Below, piece by piece: positions 57,238 through 64,000 of a stretch of DNA of 64,000 nt (position 1 is its first letter; the number at the start of each line of letters is the position of its first letter). The stretch lies in the NCBI GenBank assembly GCA_022495005.1, contig JAGYXB010000018.1:558001-622000 (forward strand). The letters run 5' to 3'. The DNA comes from Rhyacophila brunnea. Its lineage: Eukaryota; Arthropoda; Insecta; Trichoptera; Rhyacophilidae. Made by a program: the position numbers and the translations under genes. Under the pieces are notes generated by a model that did no database searches, was not told where the DNA came from, and saw only the letters and a program-made list of their open reading frames with translations.

Positions 57238-60200
57238 CGCCGCAGGATGTTTGAAAAAATAATAATACGAGACAGTGTCAATACAATCAAAATTTATTGT
57301 AAAACACGATTATTGTATTCGTATGCTTCCGTGCCTGTTTTTTTGTGATAAAAAAAATATTAACTGCTCTTCTTTATTGCTATGGTGATCATTCGTATTT
57401 TATTTTTATTTTAGCATTTTGTTGGTAAACATGTCCTTTAATTTCGTTGACATTTTAATGAAAAGGTAATACTCAAAAAACACAACGCATTGAATGAGAC
57501 ATAAGAAGAAACCTCTTACGTCTGTTATGTTAAGAACATAATATTGACAGCTCGGAAAAGATTAAAAAAATTGTTAATAAAACATATACATATAAAGTGG
57601 GCTTTAAGCCAGTCCTTCTGTATGTATGCAAAAAAACTCAATCCACGAAGCATTTTGTAGCAACCATATGCCTGCGCACATTACCTGAAAAAATCCCCAA
57701 TATGCATCTCTCTTGGTGGCGTGAATAATATATTTTTGTGTTTTGGGCCAGTTCTTATATTTATCATTGACACCCTGCTGCCATTTGATTAATTAATTAA
57801 TTAGTCAATTGCACGGCAGTGTATTCGGTTATATACTTCACTTTGTGTTTGTAATACCAGTATCTATTTATAATGCAATCTTTTGGCGGTGACTTCATAA
57901 ATTTAAATACTTCTTATTTTTAGAAAGTTGCCATTAAAACAATAAACACGATTCATAGGTCATAGACAATATTTTACTCGTCGCAATAAATGGTTAATCT
58001 TTTGTAGTATAACAATTCATTTTTATTGATGTAATAATATTTTATATACGAACTTATATTCAAATTAAACAAAAAAAAAATGAAACAGCTGATATGAAAT
58101 TTTAAACTTACCCATCATGTGTCAGCAATATTATAAAGCGTCTGCATAGACTGCGGTAAAGATACGTGCAATCAAAACATAATTATTTATTATTATAATG
58201 TTGCAAGCATGTTTCGTTTAAAATCTTTAGCGCTGATAACTTTCTTTTTCATTATACCCACACAGCTTTGCATGATTTTAAGAGACGAAAAAAACATACG
58301 GTCGTTATTAGTAAGATAGGTATTATTTAGGAAAAGAGATTGCTTAAAAGTATCTAAGTGAACCAGTGTAAGACGTAAATTGTAGTATTTTAAGATCAGA
58401 AATACAAGATAACACGATAATTATAACAAATTGAATACACGAAAAATTCATTTCAAAAACATTTTATTTTTTCAACAATAGTAAAAATATATTCATTACA
58501 AAATTGGTAACTATAAACAGCCTTTCAAATGCTATAATACTCACTAATATCATGCAATAGTAAAATTACTTTTACAACAATCCTTACAGTTAATTGATTA
58601 ATACAGAAGTACAACATTATAGTTATATATATTATATTTGAAATGATAATATTTTTTTTTTTTAAATAGAACACTAATATAGTATTCTTGAACTTTGTTT
58701 ACAGTGAAATAATGTGACATGATATAATATATATATTATATATTTATGATAATATTACTATTTATATGCAATGAACAATTATTAAAATATTAATTGAAGA
58801 TTTTTTTTAAATATCTACAATAAATTATGTTGATATTAGAATATTTCTCTTTATTCTCAGCTGATTATATTATGAAGCTTTTGAATTATTTATAGAAGTC
58901 ATCTTTGTTATGACATATGTAAAAAGTGAAGGCTATAGATACTTGTTTTTTTTTATCCCAAGTGCGGTATTTCTTAGCTGAATCCATAGGATTGCCATTT
59001 AAACTGCAATCTTGCATTGATTGTAATAAAAAAATACTTTCATTATTATAACATTGTTAAATTCAATGTCGATATAATTATTACTCAAAAAATAATGGTA
59101 GTTTTTTTACAATAAGTATGTATAATATGTAGTTACTACGAGTAAAAAGAAAGCTCAAAATAATACATAAAATGTGCCAAAGTTAAAATGCTAAGTATGT
59201 GCTTTTTTATCGATATTTCGTCGTGCGATAATATCGAATAAAATTTTATCACATTTTAGTGAGCATATTTTACTATATTTACATGCTTTAATTTTTAAAG
59301 ACGTATTCGAATTTTATAATCTGCATTTCAGCCCGAATACATCTATTATGACAATTTTTAAAACATACATTCTGCGCTTTAATGATAATAGAACTGTAAA
59401 AGTATCAAAATACCTAATTAACACCTTGATAATATTATCAAACTTTACAAATTTTAGTACCTGCATAAATATTTTAATTACATAGATTATTACCTAAGCT
59501 ACCTACCTATCTTATACAAATATTCTAAAAATCATGATATTTTTCTTGTATATTAAATAGGTACTAAATGTAGTTCTAGATCTAGATCATGAACACTAAT
59601 AATTAGGCTATTATTCGCATTAAAAGAGACTATAAAAGCATATTAATGACATTTTAATTGTTAACCCTTTTTTGCATTTTGTTGCGTTTCAGCAACAAAG
59701 TGTATTTTTCTTTATATTTTTCTGTGTGAATGACATTTTATTTAAATATTGCAAAATATTCTGACAAAATAGTTATTGTTTTTTTTCACAGATGCCACTC
59801 TCAATTAGATTAGACACGATTAAAAAAATAATATGTACTCACAATAATAAAGGGTTGCCATATTTATTGTGAGGGTTAAGCTTTTTTAAATTTATTATCG
59901 GCAGAATAAAATATAATTAATTTTATTGAATCATATTATACAATAGCAAAGTTTTCATAAATTTTTGATTTCATTCATTGTAAATTCACTGAGAATTATT
60001 ATTACATCGCATAATTAAATCTCATAATAAATTTCAAAAAAACTTGCAGGCGAAAATTATTTTTTTACAAAGTAATGTAAATTAATCAGCAAATTAAAAC
60101 AGCATATAACTAGTAAATTTCACGCAACGTGAAATATTTTATTTGAATAATATAATAATCTAAAAAAAACAGAAAGTGCCGAATTTGCAAACCGTAAAAC

Positions 60201-61820
60201 GTTTAATTTTCTTCGTTGAATTTCCCGCGAATACAAAATTATTCATTAAATATTTGATATTGTTAGCAAGCTGGTTTACTTTTAATTTCACCTAATTAAA
60301 ATTGCAAAAAAATGCAATAATTTTGGCCATCACCAGATTATGACAGGTAAGAACGTATCATACACGCACGCCGTTCATAATATTGTTGAAAATACCTGTA
60401 TAGTGATTGACAGGTGTACAATAACTCTTATTATTTATTATATTTCACAGCTGTATCTTTTCGTGGGAAGAATTAATTGATCACATTTTATCAATAACCT
60501 AAGTTCAATTGCATCAACTATAGACAGAGTGCCGAATGCAGAAACAATTGTCATAACTAAAATTTCCTTAGCAGAAAACACTATGCAGAAACATTGTCCT
60601 TAGTTAAGATCATTTCGATTGAAAATAATACCATGTTTAAAAATTCTCTTTCCTTTAGTTTAGGTAAATTATTTTATAATTGTTAAACGATGACAAAAAT
60701 ATGACAACTGCATTTTATAAATGCAATAACTATAAATACATATTAATATTTAATTATAATACTCTTATGTTTCCGTTATAAATCATTATACGTGATTCCA
60801 CAGGCACCGCAAGATATTTTTTTAACATGCTAACACTAGCGTCAAGTGTCATTCTACTAAAATAATATTCTGCAAGTACATGCCAAACAAATTAACACTA
60901 TCAATATCCATATTGAGATACATTGTTAAATGAATTTGAGTGTATGGACTGTTTTATAGACATGCGAATTTATTTTGACAGCAGCTGTCAGTGGTAAATA
61001 ATAATACAGAAGGGGGCGTGTTCATAACAAAAGTAGTCTATGGTTAGGATTCCTTAACTCTATACTCAGGATTGTCTATAGTTAAGTCATGCTTTTCGGC
61101 GACTTATCCTTAGAATCGAAATCTTATATTGTGCATGCCGCTCTTACATACAATGTGGCAGACATTTTACAATATGTGTTATACATATGATGATGGTTCA
61201 AGAGTAATTTATTCAAATTATTAGGATGGTGGTACACAGATCATAATCGAATAAAATACATAACGTGAATGTTACCCAGGCGATGGTATCGATTCCAGTT
61301 CTGTGATATCACTAACGCAAGGCAACATTCCTACACTACAGTAGGTAGTAATATAAGGTATAAAAAATAATGTAAGAATTTATTAATACTTAATCAGCTC
61401 AATTAAAATATTCCAGTAAATATTCTTGTGATGTATCTACCTATACAAAATATTATGTATTACTATTAAAGTAATAAAATTGGAATGTCAATCTGAATGT
61501 CTGTTTCTTCGGTTATAACTCAAAAATTACTCTACCAATATTGATGAAACTTGCACAGTTTATCTACTACACTATCCGTACTGATTTAGCAGACTTCTCG
61601 ATATTCTGAAAGAAACTTCTCGAAAATAACGCACTTGTGAGATAAATTCTCTATAATTTACGAGGCGTGGATAGAAAAACGCACGAAATCCAACAATTGA
61701 TAATTGATATTTCTTCGATGTGTATATATGTCAACCTTTTCTTTCTGTATTTTACGCGGCTTTTAAATCAAATCAAAAGTCAACACTAGGAATATAAAAT
61801 ATAATAACCACTATTACTTC
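57238..61820. other. Long AT-rich stretch with no recognised feature
   Basis: About 4.6 kb of very AT-rich DNA without frames of note or matches to the repeat families above. The only small structures I noticed are short palindromes such as TTGACAGCAGCTGTCA near 60975. Confidence 0.5.
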
Positions 61821-61966
61821 ATCATATTCGAACGTAAGAAGATCATATGGGCCCCACAAAGTGTAACAGATTTTGTTTTTACGAGAAATGAAAAACACGC
61901 ATTGAAAAACATAATTTGAATTTGCCAGGACCCGGGACTCACTGCACTATACGCCGACGTGGGTGT
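61821..61966 (-). repeat. SINE family 1, copy 10 (decayed)
   Basis: Minus-strand remnants in order: CATATTCGAACGTAAGAAG, ATGGGCCCCACAAAGTG, AGATTTTGTTTTTACGAGAA, CATTGAAAAACATAATTTG, TGCCAGGACCCGGGAC, GCCGACGTGGGTGT. Internal deletion removes the GTGGCTGAC part. Confidence 0.65.
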
Positions 61967-62658
61967 AATAATCAAATCTAATAATAAAACGTTATTTTAA
62001 TTCAGCAGTAATATTTTCATTTGGTTAGGTGAGGTCGGTGGATTGAGTTTATTCTTTTCATTTCATTTTATTTTTTGTTTTTAAAGAAACCAAAAAGATT
62101 TATAATCCAATAATTTCGTAATGTAATATTATTAAATGCATTTTATTCAGTGTCTACAGACGTTGGCTGCTTTGCCTCCGGGCAACCCGTATAATTAGGC
62201 GCACAATATTGAAACATGTTTTTGCCGAAACTTACGAATTTCTCCAGAACATGTTCCATTACCTTTTACTTTTCTCTTTTTTATGTAACCGTCGATTCGG
62301 CTATGTATGTAAAACTGGTTTCGTTTTGCACCATCTTTTGTTGCCACAACGAACGTACCTCTGCCGAAAAAAATATAAATATTGATTTATTATTATTAAG
62401 TAGTATTAATGTTCGAAATAAATTTGTACGTGCACATTTCAATGCGTTGAATATTAATTACGTACCAAATTAACCATTATTAATAAAGATAATAATTATT
62501 GTCAAAAATATGGTATTCATAGATATATTTTAGATGCGACAATTATAGAAATAATAAAAATATTTAATATGACGTCCAATACATGTTACATATAGTTATT
62601 AATCATGAATGCAGTAAATTTACCATGTATTTTAAAGTACGTTAAACATACATTAGAA

Positions 62659-63116
62659 TATCGTCGGCTTAATTCTAACATATCGTAAGTCATTTTTCTT
62701 CAGATTTCATGTTTTGGTGATTTCGATTTACAAGTATGATAACGCATCTATTTCATTCGTTTAATATCCAAATATACAAGTGGAAGGGGGATGAATCATG
62801 TAAACATTGTAAACTAACATAACGTATCTCAGTAGTGTCGTATATTATCTATGGTAGCGTCTCGAACATCACGTATGTCATAAGTTTGCAAGCTATAATG
62901 TCAGTGAGTTAGCTGCGTTTGACTCGATAATAACACGTAACTCGTTACGCTTGATAGTTTTAATAACACGTAAGTCCTGTAGATACATTATAATTTAAAG
63001 TATACTTCAAAAAAGTATATGCATTTGATTCCGTAAGTTGAAATATTTCGTTTTAACTGCCTCCTAAACACTTAGCTTAAACTGACTAGCGATATGTTAG
63101 AATTAAGCCGACGATA
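62659..63116. mobile_element. 458-bp MITE with perfect 27-bp inverted ends
   Basis: TATCGTCGGCTTAATTCTAA then CATATCG at 62659-62685 is exactly mirrored at 63090-63116. Inside, ATAACACGTAA occurs twice around 62930-62970. No transposase. The flanks do not show an obvious duplication beyond TA-like bases. Confidence 0.75.
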
Positions 63117-63375
63117 TGAGATATTATGTTATCTTGAATGTAAACTAACAGTACATAGAGCCACATTTAAGGCACTTTAACTTTAAGCCACATGTTATTG
63201 GCTATTTTACCTCCCCTCCCCTCTCCCGTCTTCTCATGTTGTCGAATTTCATCATAGAATATTAATTTACCTCTCATTTTTCAATCATTATATAATATTT
63301 TTTGAGACTTTCATGTTTGTTTGTCATCGTAATAAATTTTTGCGTTTTTACCGCGTGATTTTCTTACTTTTTTCC

Positions 63376-63482
63376 TTGGCGTTTCGGGTGCATTGCGGAG
63401 GCAATTATTCTAAAGAGATAATGTGTACAGTACACTTCATCAACATATTATCTCTTAAGGTGACGCATCAGTGAAACGCCAA
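63376..63482. repeat. 107-bp imperfect palindrome
   Basis: TTGGCGTTTC at the left is mirrored by GAAACGCCAA at the right; inside, AGAGATAAT and ATTATCTCT pair, with the palindrome TGTACAGTACA at the centre. Could be a small MITE or a hairpin. GC-richer arms than surroundings. Confidence 0.4.
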
Positions 63483-63551
63483 ATAATGTTCAACTGTACG
63501 CGCGACGAAAATTTGTACTTGCTTCGCATTCATTGAGAGAACGTGGAGTCG

Positions 63552-63838
63552 GACGCACGTCACTTTGCTGCGTGATGGCGACGGGCCAATTAATTCTAAA
63601 ATCGTGTAAAGATGACTAAAAACTTTACCCATTTACTTTAAAAAGCAAACATGTCAATGAATATATTATTATTGATACTAATAGAATAATAAACAGAACA
63701 TAAAATGGACGTATGTTGGATTTATATGAGAAATAATATTTCGTTTGACAGGCGTCATTTTCACCCGCGACCCGCAATCCGCACATCGCCTAGCAACGAT
63801 CTTTTTAGACCGTGCCTCAACTAATGCATGGCCTTAAG
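63552..63838 (-). repeat. Dispersed repeat R2, copy 2
   Basis: Reverse complement of the repeat at 35819-36117, with the same block order (GTGACGGCGATGG side first on this strand, ending at GGCCTTAAG). Similarity is highest at both ends and lower in the AT-rich centre. Confidence 0.7.
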
Positions 63839-64000
63839 AATGTTCCCTGCAACGAGCCCGAAACGTTGAGAAAAGAAGGAGGAAGAACACGCGGTGAAAA
63901 TCCAAAAATCTGTTACGATCATTATTTATATTGTCACCTGTGAATACTCTAATTGGTTTTGTGACGCCACATATTCTACAAGTCTCCCCCCCCCCCCATC

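Noticed and set aside
63981..64000. Run of C at the window end
   Set aside because: Short homopolymer at the edge, possibly an assembly or sequencing artefact; nothing can be inferred.

Overview
This is AT-rich nuclear DNA from a eukaryote. The mariner, hAT, SINE and LINE content points to an arthropod, most likely an insect, possibly a hemipteran. The species cannot be fixed from the sequence alone. I found no convincing host protein-coding gene, rRNA, functional tRNA or CRISPR array. The window reads as an intergenic or intronic stretch (or gene desert) built from layers of transposable elements of several ages.

Youngest layer: two nearly identical irritans-type mariner elements (1230-2531 and 16519-17821), each about 1.3 kb with TA target duplications. 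The second has an intact DD34D transposase gene (16693-17757); the first is broken by a one-base deletion. A 5'-truncated non-LTR retrotransposon (23642-26477) keeps reverse transcriptase, RNase H and a CCHC tail in one frame with only three stop codons, a poly-A tail and an 11-bp target duplication. Two older fragments of the same LINE family lie at 13285-13765 and about 18790-19010.

hAT layer: at least nine short non-autonomous hAT-like elements, recognised by terminal inverted repeats of the CAGNG type and/or 8-bp target duplications (7103, 8357 with 8387 nested in it, 14500, 15181, 30977, 42583, 50228/56891, 52539). Two of them are filled with short palindromes (TCTCGAGA or ATCCCGGGAT). 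Two retain tiny remnants of hAT transposase coding sequence.

SINE and LINE fragments: one tRNA-headed SINE family has about nine copies and a second has three. Seven fragments resemble the C-terminal tail of RTE-like LINE ORFs and often end in GATGATGA-type simple repeats.

Other repeats: four copies of an element with subterminal inverted repeats plus an end hairpin (1-230, 28231, 29496, 36997), which I interpret as a non-autonomous Helentron (HINE/DINE-like). Two of these stand head to head and form a long inverted repeat. A roughly 424-bp tandem unit carries a tRNA-like module (16310-18168, 19840-20475), into which one mariner jumped. There are also several MITEs with clean inverted repeats (3347, 34554, 47976, 49678, 55157, 62659) and two dispersed repeats of unknown class.

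Possible non-TE signals are weak: a Cys-rich 43-codon ORF ending on a consensus splice donor (2864-2995), a 47-codon ORF with a nuclear-receptor-like Cys motif (22252-22395), an orphan 180-codon ORF (22924-23466), and a perfect palindromic RFX X-box (45701-45714). The region from about 57.2 to 61.8 kb is AT-rich and featureless to my reading. I see no clear previously undescribed system; the most distinctive items are the putative Helentron-like family, the tRNA-like tandem/palindromic repeat with a mariner filled/empty site pair, and the palindrome-filled hAT MITEs.
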